From assembly GCA_016705125.1 (NCBI GenBank), contig JADIYW010000028.1, positions 1 to 64,000 on the forward strand: 64,000 nt of DNA, given 5' to 3'. A program made the translations under genes and the position numbers. Below are positions 1 through 7,260 of this stretch, piece by piece. Each line of letters begins with the position of its first letter. Within the stretch, counting starts at the first letter, position 1. The notes under the pieces are model-generated. The model was given only the letters and a program-made list of their open reading frames with translations, did no database searches and was not told the DNA's origin. Origin of the DNA: Bacteroidota bacterium. Lineage in GTDB: Bacteria > Bacteroidota > Bacteroidia > Chitinophagales > JADIYW01.

Positions 1-54
1 AAATAAGACAGTTTAAAAGTAGACAAATCTTATTAACTTTAAACTGCAATAATT

Positions 55-321
55 ATGAAAAAGAGTACATTTAGTCCTACGCAAATTGCTGGTATACTCA
101 AGGAGTTTGACCAAGGCAAATCAGTTGAATTGATTACACGCGAACACGGCCTAAGCCGAGCCACCTTTTACAAATGGCGTCAGCGCTATGGAGGCATGGA
201 AGCTAGTGAACTTAAGCGGATAAAAGAGTTAGAAGAAGAAAATGCCAAATTGAAACGTATGTATGCTAATTTGGCTTTGGATTTGGAAACTGCTAGATAT
301 ATTATCGAAAAAAAGCTGTAA
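55..321 (+). CDS. IS3-family transposase OrfA
   Basis: An 88-residue DNA-binding subunit of the IS3 transposase. The N-terminal half is a helix-turn-helix (roughly residues 8-45, with the typical 'LSRATFYKWRQRYGG' recognition segment). Residues 52-85 are a charged heptad-like helix, the leucine zipper OrfA uses to oligomerise. The family binds the terminal inverted repeats. Translation either stops at 319-321 or slips -1 at 309-315 to give the OrfAB fusion, the active transposase. Confidence 0.9.
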   Translation: MKKSTFSPTQIAGILKEFDQGKSVELITREHGLSRATFYKWRQRYGGMEASELKRIKELEEENAKLKRMYANLALDLETARYIIEKKL

Positions 322-390
322 CACCCTGCCAAAAGAAACAAGTAGTCGAACAAGTTAAACAGGAAACTCAAGTGAGCATCAGCAGGGTGT
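309..390 (+). promoter_or_regulatory. programmed -1 frameshift signal of the IS3 element
   Basis: The heptamer A_AAA_AAG lies at 309-315 in exact OrfA register, the canonical slippery sequence for -1 slippage. After a 5-nt spacer, 321-329 (acaccctgc) is perfectly complementary to 382-390 (gcagggtgt), giving a 9-bp stem closing a ~52-nt loop. A -1 slip enters the OrfB frame, which is open from here on. Such a stem is the expected stimulator; that it forms in RNA is inferred. Confidence 0.75.
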
Positions 391-1238
391 GCCACCTATT
401 ACGATTGAGTAGAACAGGCTATTACTATCGTTCAATAAAGGATGACAGTACTTTAATTGAACTAATACAGAGCAAAGCAAATGTACATCCAAGAGAAGGA
501 TTTTGGAAGGTATATAATCGTTTAAGAAATGAAGGCTCTAAAGACAATCACAAACGAATGTATCGCATATATCGAAAATTGGGACTAAACATTCGAAGGA
601 AAACAAAACGCAGACTACCACAGAGGGTGAAGCAGCCATTGGTACAACCTGACCAAATTGACAATACGTGGAGTATGGATTTCATGAGTGATGCCTTAGA
701 AAATGGCAGAAAATTTCGATCATTTAACATCATAGATGACTACAACAGAGAGGCATTACATATTGAAATAGATTACTCTTTAAAAAGCAGTAGAGTATTA
801 TGGATACTGAATCATCTAATACACAAGAGAAACAAACCGAAAAAAATACGAATGGATAATGGTCCCGAATTTATTGCCAATATTATGCAACAATGGAGCG
901 AAATGCATGAAATAGAATTTAAATATATAGAACCTGGCAAGCCGATGCAAAATGGATATATAGAGCGATTTAATAGAACATACAGAGAAGCTGTTTTGGA
1001 TAGTTATATATTTGAAAACTTAGAAGAAGCAAGAGCAGAAACAGAAATATTTATGAAAGATTATAATGAATACAGACCACATGACGCACTGGGAGGAATG
1101 AGTCCATTGATGTGGAAATATGGACAACTACCGCCACCCACAATAAGCCTATCGGGAGTTGACCACATTACCACATCCGAAAATAATAATAACAACGACA
1201 AAAAAATTGAAATTAAATCAAAAAAAGTCTACTTTTGA
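372..1238 (+). CDS. IS3-family transposase OrfB (DDE integrase domain)
   Basis: This is the catalytic half of the transposase. An HTH_21-like segment ('CHLLRLSRTGYYYR') is followed by an rve integrase core with a complete DDE triad: Asp in 'WSMDFMSD', Asp in 'RMDNGPEF' and Glu in 'NGYIERFNR', with the usual ~35-residue spacing between the last two. The listed start is a GTG at 372. However, the frame is open back to the slippery site at 309-315, so the natural product is most likely the OrfAB transframe protein starting at 55. No stop or missing motif was seen. Confidence 0.9.
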   Translation: MSISRVCHLLRLSRTGYYYRSIKDDSTLIELIQSKANVHPREGFWKVYNRLRNEGSKDNHKRMYRIYRKLGLNIRRKTKRRLPQRVKQPLVQPDQIDNTWSMDFMSDALENGRKFRSFNIIDDYNREALHIEIDYSLKSSRVLWILNHLIHKRNKPKKIRMDNGPEFIANIMQQWSEMHEIEFKYIEPGKPMQNGYIERFNRTYREAVLDSYIFENLEEARAETEIFMKDYNEYRPHDALGGMSPLMWKYGQLPPPTISLSGVDHITTSENNNNNDKKIEIKSKKVYF

Positions 1239-1300
1239 ATTGTCTTAGAAATGGGGACTTACATTTTTATACAAATAAGTCTCATTGTGTATAGAAATAC

Positions 1301-1330
1301 TTGTTTTCCATACAAAAGAAGTTATATTTG
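1301..1330 (+). promoter_or_regulatory. Bacteroidota-type promoter of the Fic gene
   Basis: TTG at 1301-1303 and TATATTTG at 1323-1330 are 19 nt apart, matching the phylum's -33/-7 pattern (TTG ... TAnnTTTG). Transcription should start near 1336, just upstream of the ATG at 1358. The 10-mer tgtatagaaa occurs at 1288-1297 and again at 1329-1338, flanking the promoter, and could be a binding site for an autoregulator. Confidence 0.55.
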
Positions 1331-1357
1331 TATAGAAAATTTAAAATTCTTTACATA

Positions 1358-2428
1358 ATGATGCGTTTTGAGTTATCTGAACTTCCATTTAATATTGACT
1401 TAGAAACAAAAAAAGTGTTGAAAAGTCTACCTTCTGCACATGCAGCATTGGCTGAATTAAAAGGTATAGCTTCAACTATTCCAAATCAAAATATCTTGAT
1501 TAATACGCTTGGACTTCAAGAAGCAAAAGATAGTTCTGCTATTGAAAACATAATTACAACTCATGATGATTTATATAAATCAGAATTAAATCTTGATTCA
1601 TTTAAATCACTTAATGCAAAAGAGGTTCAAAATTATATTTCAGCATTAAAAAAAGGATTTGAGTTAACTTCAACAAGCGGATTATTAACAAACAAAACGA
1701 TTTTACAAATCCAAGAAGTATTAGAAGACAACAAAGCTGGATTTAGAAAATTACCAGGTACTGCATTAAAAAATGCAGCAACAGGAGAAACTATTTATAC
1801 TCCACCTCAAGATTATAATGAAATTCTACGGTTAATGACAAATCTTGAAAAATATATAAATGATTCAGAAATGAGTGACATTGATCCATTAATAAAAATG
1901 GCAATCATACACTTTCAGTTTGAGAGCATTCATCCTTTTTATGATGGTAATGGAAGAACAGGAAGAATCATTAATATACTCTATTTGATAAATGAAAAAT
2001 TACAAAATCTTCCAATTTTATATTTAAGTAGCTACATTATTAAGCGTAAAGCAGACTATTACAGGTATCTACAAAAAGTACGAGATGAAGACTTATGGGA
2101 AGATTGGATACTTTTTATGATTAAAGGTATTGAAGAAACAGCAAGAGAAACTATTGACTTAATCTTAAAAATCAAAAAAATGATGTTTGAATATAAGCAT
2201 CAATTAAGAGAAAACTACAAGTTTTATAGTCAAGATTTATTAAATAACTTATTTAAACACCCTTACACAAAAATTGAGTTTATTGTAAATGATTTAGGTG
2301 TTTCAAGATTGACAGCGGCAAATTATTTAAATAAACTAGCTGAAGATAAAATCTTAAAAAAAGAAAAGTTGGGAACTGGAAACTATTACATAAATGAGAA
2401 GTTAATTGAATTACTAACTAAACGATAA
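1358..2428 (+). CDS. Fic family protein (probable AMP-transferase)
   Basis: Fic enzymes transfer AMP, or another nucleotide moiety, from a nucleotide to a hydroxyl of a target protein. The intact motif 'HPFYDGNGRTGR' (residues ~192-203) carries the catalytic His and the phosphate-binding loop. An upstream 'SSAIEN' (residues ~59-64) fits the (S/T)xxxE(G/N) inhibitory-helix motif, so this looks like a self-inhibited class II Fic (inhibitory helix in the same chain). The C-terminal ~80 residues look like a winged helix. I start at the ATG at 1358 (or 1361) because the longer frame begins at a TTG inside the promoter. The gene stands alone in the accessory region and is followed by structured DNA and repeat copy A. 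Its target is unknown. Confidence 0.88.
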   Translation: MMRFELSELPFNIDLETKKVLKSLPSAHAALAELKGIASTIPNQNILINTLGLQEAKDSSAIENIITTHDDLYKSELNLDSFKSLNAKEVQNYISALKKGFELTSTSGLLTNKTILQIQEVLEDNKAGFRKLPGTALKNAATGETIYTPPQDYNEILRLMTNLEKYINDSEMSDIDPLIKMAIIHFQFESIHPFYDGNGRTGRIINILYLINEKLQNLPILYLSSYIIKRKADYYRYLQKVRDEDLWEDWILFMIKGIEETARETIDLILKIKKMMFEYKHQLRENYKFYSQDLLNNLFKHPYTKIEFIVNDLGVSRLTAANYLNKLAEDKILKKEKLGTGNYYINEKLIELLTKR

Positions 2429-2593
2429 AAAAATACAAATGCGGTAACAGCCGCTATAAAAAATTGCCGAGAAATTACTAGCTTTGAACGGTTTCGCTCG
2501 ATTGGTTGGTTGTTGTAGGCGAACAGAAAGCAGTCCACGAAATCGCCACCAGTGCCAAGCCACCAACCGTCAGGTTGTGAAAAAACCCAATTT
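2429..2593. other. structured non-coding segment downstream of the Fic gene
   Basis: No credible gene. The stretch is richer in G+C than its surroundings and can fold into nested hairpins: ggttggttg near 2503-2512 against ccaccaacc near 2560-2568, enclosing ggcga/tcgcc. A short open frame runs through it on the plus strand, but it crosses into the repeat and its translation has no protein character. It could be a transcript 3' structure or a decayed mobile sequence. Confidence 0.4.
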
Positions 2594-2798
2594 CCCAAAA
2601 CTAGCCCAAGTATGCAGCAAAGCCCAAAAGCGTGGGGTACTTGTGCGGCATAACAAACCAAATTTTGTTTATATTTGTATAAAAAAGGAGCAGAAAATAT
2701 AAATTTAAGGATATTGAAAAGTTAGATTATATGTTAGTAATTATAAGGCACAAGCACACCACCGCACATAGTAAAGCTGCAAACTTGATCCAGATTGG
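2594..2798 (+). repeat. ~200-bp interspersed repeat, copy A
   Basis: The first of three near-identical copies (others at 3498-3704 and 4414-4610). Each begins CCCAAAACTAGCCCAAGT and ends in an imperfect inverted copy (ACTTGATCCAGATTGG here). An inner inverted pair lies at 2640-2646 (cttgtgc) and 2748-2754 (gcacaag). The middle holds a TATATTTG promoter-like box at 2670-2677 followed by an A/G-rich stretch. The copy lies downstream of the Fic gene and upstream of the toxin-antitoxin pair. I see nothing in the 194 bases after it (2799-2992). Confidence 0.85.
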
Positions 2799-2992
2799 AA
2801 CCGACCATTGGGGTGCAGAAAAATACCCTCTCAATGACGTATTTACAACCTAAGGAAACATAAATCCAAATTTTTACAATTTCTCATGCACTGCGTGACG
2901 TTTTTGTTTTATGGCCTTTACTTTTCTTTAAAATTTTTAAAAGAATTATCCAAAATATTAGAATAAGCAATTTTTAGTTTATATTTGCCTAC

Positions 2993-3202
2993 ATGATTGC
3001 TCATATAGAAATAAAGACTAACGAACAAGCCGAGGCTTTAAAAGCCTTTGCTATGGCTCTTAAAATGAAAATTAGGCTAGAAGAAGATAGCAGTTCATAC
3101 AATCCAAAATTTATTAAAATGATAAAGCAAGGAGAACAAGATCTGAAAGAAAGCAAGGGAGTTAATATGACCATAGAAGAACTCCAAAAGCTATGCAAAT
3201 AA
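2993..3202 (+). CDS. antitoxin of a YoeB-type toxin-antitoxin module
   Basis: A 69-residue charged protein with a predicted N-terminal strand and helices, ending in a Glu/Lys-rich helix. It resembles the short antitoxins (DUF2683-like) that precede YoeB toxins in Bacteroidota. It should bind and neutralise the toxin and repress its own promoter. The role rests on its position: its last 10 bases overlap the toxin start. A TATATTTG box at 2980-2987 lies only 5 bases before the ATG, so the transcript may have almost no leader. Confidence 0.75.
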   Translation: MIAHIEIKTNEQAEALKAFAMALKMKIRLEEDSSSYNPKFIKMIKQGEQDLKESKGVNMTIEELQKLCK

Positions 3203-3453
3203 TATATACGCCCAAAGCTAAAAAAGACCTTGATTACTGGACGAAAAAAAACAATAAAACAATACTTAGTAAAATATTACAAATTACACTTGCCATCATT
3301 GAAAATCCATATATAGGAATTGCAAAACCCGAAGCACTAAAACATGAATTATCAGGATTTTGGTCTCGAAGAATTACAGAAGAACACAGATATATTTACA
3401 AAATAGTGGAAGACATATTGTATATATATTCACTTAAAGGACACTATTTATAA
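3193..3453 (+). CDS. Txe/YoeB family toxin (mRNA endonuclease)
   Basis: An 86-residue RelE-fold toxin that, in its family, cuts mRNA in the ribosomal A site. The YoeB landmarks are present: the Glu in 'KPEALKHELSGFWSRR', the Arg in 'WSRRITEEHRYIYKI', and the C-terminal 'GHYL' with the catalytic His-Tyr. Length matches YoeB (84). The start overlaps the antitoxin stop (translational coupling). Nothing suggests inactivation. Repeat copy B follows 44 bases after the stop. Confidence 0.9.
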   Translation: MQIIYTPKAKKDLDYWTKKNNKTILSKILQITLAIIENPYIGIAKPEALKHELSGFWSRRITEEHRYIYKIVEDILYIYSLKGHYL

Positions 3454-3497
3454 TTTTCCTTATTCAAAATTTTTAGTTTACATTTTACGTTTCCTTA

Positions 3498-3704
3498 CCC
3501 AAAACTAGCCCAAGTAAGCAGCAAAGCCCAAAAGCGTGGGGTACTTGTGCGGCATAATAAACCAAATTTTGTTTATATTTGTATGAAAAAGGAGGAGAAA
3601 ATATAAATTTAAGGATATTGAAAAATTAGATTATATGTTAGTAATTATATGGCACAAGCACACTACCGCACATAGTAAAGTTGCAAACTTGAGCCAGATT
3701 GGGG
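3498..3704 (+). repeat. ~200-bp interspersed repeat, copy B
   Basis: Near-identical to copies A and C over its whole length. The terminal inverted repeats match best here (about 15 of 18 positions). It lies between the toxin gene and the small lipoprotein gene. The promoter-like TATATTTG is kept, followed by a start-like atgaaaaaggag. Sequence on both sides differs from that around the other copies. Confidence 0.85.
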
Positions 3705-3705
3705 G

Positions 3706-3879
3706 GCACATCAGAAAGCTATAAAACTCGAAGGAAAATTTAAATTTAGAGGAAGCACTCTGGGGTTTCCAAATGAAATAAAATTAAATCAAAATCCTAA
3801 TGAAGTATTTAAACTTTTATATGAAAATATTATACGACCTTATTTACAAAAAAAGGATTTTTTACCAACAACGAAATAA
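3706..3879 (+). pseudogene. 3' fragment of an unrecognised gene after repeat B
   Basis: Directly after repeat B an open frame with no start codon of its own near the border runs 57 codons to TAA at 3877-3879. It contains segments such as 'KLEGKFKFRGSTLGFPNEI' and 'NPNEVFKLLYENIIRPYL', which look like ordinary protein. It overlaps the start of the following lipoprotein frame. I read it as the C-terminal tail of a gene cut by the repeat boundary and do not recognise the family. Confidence 0.35.
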
Positions 3880-4408
3880 AATTGCAATTTTGTTTTTGTT
3901 TTTATCTTCCTGCAATGTTCAAAAAGAACAAAAAAAAGGAATTTTATCAAAAGTTTGTGTTTTGGAAAATAAAGTTGTCCATTGCAGTTTTTTATTCTCG
4001 ATTAAGGGTAAGAATCAAATTTCACCAATTCCAGCTGAATTTTTCAGTTTCGGAGTTTTAGAATTGATTAAGTTTTCAAGTTTTGGAGATACTTCAAATT
4101 TTAAGATTCGTATTCTTGGCAAGTATAAAGAAGATTTGTATTTAATAGATGAGATGATTAATTCAAACAAATTTGAAATAGATTCACTAATTCTAAATGA
4201 AAAGAATGAATGTGGTAAAATTAATTTATTTATTGGTTCAATAGAAAATAACAAAATATTGTTTAAAAATAAAATCAAAAGCTTTGACTTGTATGATTTA
4301 GTTGAAATTAATTCAAAATTTGATATCAATAATGAAATAATTATTATTACTAGAGAAAATGATGATAGTGTATTAATTGGATATTCATTTAAACTTGTTG
4401 AAGAATGA
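3800..4408 (+). CDS. putative lipoprotein of unknown function
   Basis: I do not recognise a family. The N-terminus has a basic segment, then a hydrophobic stretch ending in 'LFLFLSSCN', a lipobox, so the mature protein should be membrane-anchored through its Cys. The rest (~165 residues) is strand-rich, with repeated Asn/Lys/Ile and no known motif. The start is uncertain: ATG at 3800 or 3821, both unusually far before the hydrophobic stretch. It is another single-gene unit between two repeat copies. Confidence 0.6.
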   Translation: MKYLNFYMKILYDLIYKKRIFYQQRNKIAILFLFLSSCNVQKEQKKGILSKVCVLENKVVHCSFLFSIKGKNQISPIPAEFFSFGVLELIKFSSFGDTSNFKIRILGKYKEDLYLIDEMINSNKFEIDSLILNEKNECGKINLFIGSIENNKILFKNKIKSFDLYDLVEINSKFDINNEIIIITRENDDSVLIGYSFKLVEE

Positions 4409-4413
4409 CAAGA

Positions 4414-4610
4414 CCCAAAACTAGCCCAAGTAAGCAGCAAAGCCCAAAAGCGTGGGGTACTTGTGCGGCATAATAAACCAAATTTTAGTTATATTTGTAT
4501 AAAAAAGGAGCAGAAAATATAAGTTTAAGGACATTGAAAAGTTAGATTACTTATAAGGCACAAGCACACCACCGCACATAGCAAAGCTGCATCTTTGTGC
4601 CAGATTGGGG
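4414..4610 (+). repeat. ~200-bp interspersed repeat, copy C
   Basis: Third copy, beginning 5 bases after the lipoprotein stop. It matches A and B except for a small internal deletion (about 10 bases after 'gttagatta') and a few substitutions. All three copies share one orientation and lie downstream of a plus-strand accessory gene. Confidence 0.85.
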
Positions 4611-4659
4611 TAGTTAGAGTAGTTTTCAGTATCATTATTTCCATTATTCCATCATTTAA

Positions 4660-4881
4660 TTTTATCTTTCAATCTTAAATAATAAATCTGAAATCATAAA
4701 TCATAAATTCCCTATTTTAATAATAAAAGGGCAGTACGATAATATTCCTTGGGGGAATACAAATGAATACTTTAGTGTTTTTAAAAATGGCCAATTAAAA
4801 ATAATAGAAAAATCAGGACATGATGTTTATATCGAAAAACCTGATGAATATTTGCAGGCAATGAGAACGTTTTTAAAATAA
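4660..4881 (+). pseudogene. C-terminal remnant of an alpha/beta-hydrolase
   Basis: The frame is closed upstream by TAA at 4657-4659 and open to TAA at 4879-4881. From about 4708 it reads like the last ~58 residues of a proline-iminopeptidase-type alpha/beta-hydrolase: strand 'FPILIIKGQYD' with the acidic triad residue, then 'EKSGHDVYIEKPDEYLQAM' with the catalytic His. The nucleophile-bearing N-terminal three quarters are gone. It follows repeat copy C, so the break may be tied to the repeat. Confidence 0.65.
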
Positions 4882-4903
4882 ATAAAAAAATAAAATATTA
4901 TCA

Positions 4904-4928
4904 TATCTTTGTAGAGTGAATATTCACT
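4904..4928 (+). promoter_or_regulatory. promoter box and palindromic operator of the TetR gene
   Basis: TATCTTTG at 4904-4911 fits the -7 element TAnnTTTG. Immediately downstream, 4915-4928 is a perfect 14-bp palindrome, AGTGAATATTCACT, covering the expected transcription start. TetR regulators of efflux genes commonly bind such sites, so self-repression is likely. The regulator starts at 4941. Confidence 0.7.
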
Positions 4929-4940
4929 AACATTTATGGT

Positions 4941-5531
4941 ATGGCTCAAAAAAATATTACTGAAAGACAATTAGAAATTATTGAAGCGTCGGGCAAAATC
5001 CTTATGGAAAAAGGGATTTTGGGTTTGACCACCAAAAATCTTGCAAAAGAAATGCATTTTTCTGAAAGTGCATTATACAGGCATTTTAAAGATAAAGAAG
5101 CGATTATATCACATTTAATAGCTCATTTGTCGGAAAATATAACCCATCGTTTTGACAATATATTAAAATCAAATCTAAATCCAGAAGAGAAACTTGTAGA
5201 ATTGTTTAAAAGTCAGTTTCGGTTTTTCAAATCTAATCCCCATTTCATAGTTATTGTTTTATCCGATGGATTGATGGATAATTCGCAAGAAATAAAAGAA
5301 GCAATTTTTCAATTAATACAAACAAATACAAAAACTATAAAACAAATTATAGAAGATGGGCAAAAATCTAAAATTTTCAATACTGAAATAGATGGGGAAT
5401 ATTTAGTTCATTTTGTTATGGGTAGTTTTCGTTTACAGATGCTAAAATGGAAATTGTCCAATTTTATTTTTGATATTGAAAAACAAGGAATCAATACAAT
5501 GATCAATTTACTAAAACTATTAAAAAAATAA
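4941..5531 (+). CDS. TetR/AcrR family transcriptional regulator
   Basis: A 196-residue repressor. The N-terminal TetR helix-turn-helix spans about residues 10-56, with the signature 'LTTKNLAKEMHFSESALYRHFKDKEAI'-like segment (residues ~30-56). The rest is an all-helical ligand-binding domain of normal length. The start at 4941 is preferred over an out-of-frame ATG at 4936. It heads the cluster of efflux genes that follow on the same strand and has a perfect palindrome over its own start site. A ligand cannot be read from the sequence. Confidence 0.92.
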   Translation: MAQKNITERQLEIIEASGKILMEKGILGLTTKNLAKEMHFSESALYRHFKDKEAIISHLIAHLSENITHRFDNILKSNLNPEEKLVELFKSQFRFFKSNPHFIVIVLSDGLMDNSQEIKEAIFQLIQTNTKTIKQIIEDGQKSKIFNTEIDGEYLVHFVMGSFRLQMLKWKLSNFIFDIEKQGINTMINLLKLLKK

Positions 5532-5535
5532 AACT

Positions 5536-5622
5536 ATGGCTCTCCCAAATTTAATTTATACAGCAGTTACACTTCCCAAAAGTACAATGTCATTTTCGCA
5601 AACCTTAATAAGTAAAAAATGA
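5536..5622 (+). CDS. small ORF between the TetR and cupin genes
   Basis: A 28-codon frame starting 4 bases after the TetR stop. Its TGA overlaps the cupin ATG as ATGA, an arrangement typical of translational coupling. The predicted peptide (MALPNLIYTAV...) matches nothing I recognise. It could be a leader peptide, a real small protein or the head of a lost gene. Confidence 0.25.
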   Translation: MALPNLIYTAVTLPKSTMSFSQTLISKK

Positions 5623-5906
5623 ATTTAAAAGAATTCCATAAGGATAATTTAGGAGTACAATCAAATATGATTTTTCCTACAACAGAGGGTAAGGTCATTT
5701 CCTTGCAAATTCAAAAAGGTAGCCAACTAAAGGAACATATAACGAAAGTACCAGCAATACTAATTTGTATTTTGGGATGTGCCGTTTATGAAGACGAAAA
5801 GGGGAATAAAATTAATTTGCTATCGGGTGATTTTGTAAAAATAGAGCCCAATGTGAAGCATTTAGTAAATGGAATTGAAAACTCAAATTTACTCCTTATT
5901 AAATAA
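5619..5906 (+). CDS. small single-domain cupin protein
   Basis: A 95-residue cupin. The beta-barrel pattern is visible as 'GSQLKEHITKVPAILICILG' followed by 'LLSGDFVKIEPNVKHLVNGI', the two conserved cupin motifs with His residues that may hold a metal. No enzyme activity can be assigned. It sits between the regulator and the TolC gene (21-base gap), so it is probably co-regulated and may sense or bind the compound the pump exports. Confidence 0.75.
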   Translation: MNLKEFHKDNLGVQSNMIFPTTEGKVISLQIQKGSQLKEHITKVPAILICILGCAVYEDEKGNKINLLSGDFVKIEPNVKHLVNGIENSNLLLIK

Positions 5907-5927
5907 CTATTTTAGAGGTATTCTTAA

Positions 5928-7259
5928 ATGAAAATATTCGTAAATATTCGCTTGCAAATTGTTGCCATAATTGTATTATTAATAGTACAGTCAGCGAAAT
6001 TAATTGCACAAGAAAGTAAATACTTTGCGTCAATAAACGAAGTAATAGCGTTTACAAAAAACAATAATATTACTTTTCAAAATGCAAATTATGAAAATCA
6101 AATGTCAGACATAACAACAAAAACAGCAATTGGCAATCTGTTTAACCCTAAAATTCCGACATCGATACAGGTTTTAGATAATATCAATCAACAAGTAAGT
6201 TTTTTACCTGGTCAAGCATTTGGACAGCCTATTGGCACATTTAAAGAAGTAACAATTGGGCAACAGTATGTTTCAACATTTAATATTCAACCTCAATTTG
6301 ACATTTTAAATATGGCAAATTATGCCCTTATAAAAACAACAAAAATTAATCAGCAATTAGTTGAAAATCAGCATAAAATAAACGAGCAAAACTTATATGA
6401 AAAATTAAATATAGTGTATTTTAATATTCTTACATTTAATGGACAAAAAGAAATTGTAAAAGAAAATATAATAATTGCAAAGGATATTTTAAGAATTATT
6501 ACTAATAAATTTAATGAAGGTGTTGCAAGAAAACAGGAAGTAAATGAAGCCGAAGTTAATCTTATTTCGCTACAAGATAAATTCGATCAAATTGAAATAA
6601 ATACAAAAATACAATACCAAACATTGAATTTATTTTTCGAAAATAAAATTGATGCCATATTATCTGAAAATATATGGAACTACCAAAATACAGATACGAT
6701 ATTAAAAACACAAAACAATTTAATTATAGAAAATGTAACGCTCCAAACTCAAATGGCACAACAAGAAAACAAGGCATTAAAATATCAAAATCTGCCAGTT
6801 TTGTCTTTTGTATCTTCCTTAAATTGGCAAAATCTGAGCAATGATTTTTCATTTGCTAAAAATTCAAATTGGATAAATTATAATTATATAGGCTTAAAAT
6901 TGAGTTATGATTTACCTACTACCGTTCAAAAAATTACTAACCAAAAAAGCAAACAAATACAAATACAAATATTAAAGAATAACGAAAAACATAGTTTAAT
7001 AGAAAATGAAAGCAAAAATGCTCAAATGATTTTGGAATATGAAAAATCATTGAAACAAAAAGAAAATTTATGGAAAATTCACGATTTAAAAAAAGATACT
7101 TATGAGAAAAACTTTAACCAATTTAAAGAAAATATTTTGCCTTTAGACAAATTGCTGATTTCGCAAAATGATATGCTAGTAAGCAAACTAAATATTGTAT
7201 CGTCGCTGGCAAATATTGGATTTAATAAAACTAAAATAGAAATTAATAATGGATTTTAA
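5928..7259 (+). CDS. TolC family outer-membrane efflux protein
   Basis: A 443-residue outer-membrane channel component. A signal peptide (residues ~1-27, cut after 'KLIAQ') is followed by two long helical repeats rich in Asn/Gln/Lys, as expected for the alpha-barrel of the OEP family. It would form the outer-membrane exit duct for the periplasmic adaptor and ABC transporter encoded next. The adaptor begins immediately after its stop. Confidence 0.85.
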   Translation: MKIFVNIRLQIVAIIVLLIVQSAKLIAQESKYFASINEVIAFTKNNNITFQNANYENQMSDITTKTAIGNLFNPKIPTSIQVLDNINQQVSFLPGQAFGQPIGTFKEVTIGQQYVSTFNIQPQFDILNMANYALIKTTKINQQLVENQHKINEQNLYEKLNIVYFNILTFNGQKEIVKENIIIAKDILRIITNKFNEGVARKQEVNEAEVNLISLQDKFDQIEINTKIQYQTLNLFFENKIDAILSENIWNYQNTDTILKTQNNLIIENVTLQTQMAQQENKALKYQNLPVLSFVSSLNWQNLSNDFSFAKNSNWINYNYIGLKLSYDLPTTVQKITNQKSKQIQIQILKNNEKHSLIENESKNAQMILEYEKSLKQKENLWKIHDLKKDTYEKNFNQFKENILPLDKLLISQNDMLVSKLNIVSSLANIGFNKTKIEINNGF

Positions 7260-7260
7260 A

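Larger units (their letters stand above)
4..1247 (+). mobile_element. IS3-family insertion sequence
   Basis: Two overlapping-frame transposase genes (OrfA, OrfB) lie between imperfect 21-bp inverted repeats at 4-24 and 1227-1247 (19 of 21 positions match). The two-ORF layout with a -1 frameshift and a DDE integrase core is that of the IS3 family. The outer ends are uncertain. IS3 elements usually end in TG...CA, and the right side could extend to the CA at 1262-1263, in which case the left end lies just outside the window. Both reading frames are open, so the copy looks functional. Confidence 0.88.

Noticed and set aside
1301..1357. TTG start giving a 375-residue Fic protein
   Set aside because: The TTG is the -33 element of a good promoter. 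The ATG at 1358 or 1361 is a natural start.
2484..2702. 72-codon plus-strand frame across the structured segment and repeat A
   Set aside because: It crosses the repeat boundary, is not kept open in copies B and C, and lacks any protein-like pattern.
2980..2993. Leaderless transcript for the YoeB antitoxin
   Set aside because: TATATTTG ends 5 bases before the ATG, but no TTG lies at the -33 distance, so the promoter itself is not certain enough to claim it.
2594..4610. CRISPR array
   Set aside because: The repeats are ~200 bp, only three, separated by ~700 bp of genes, and no cas genes are nearby.
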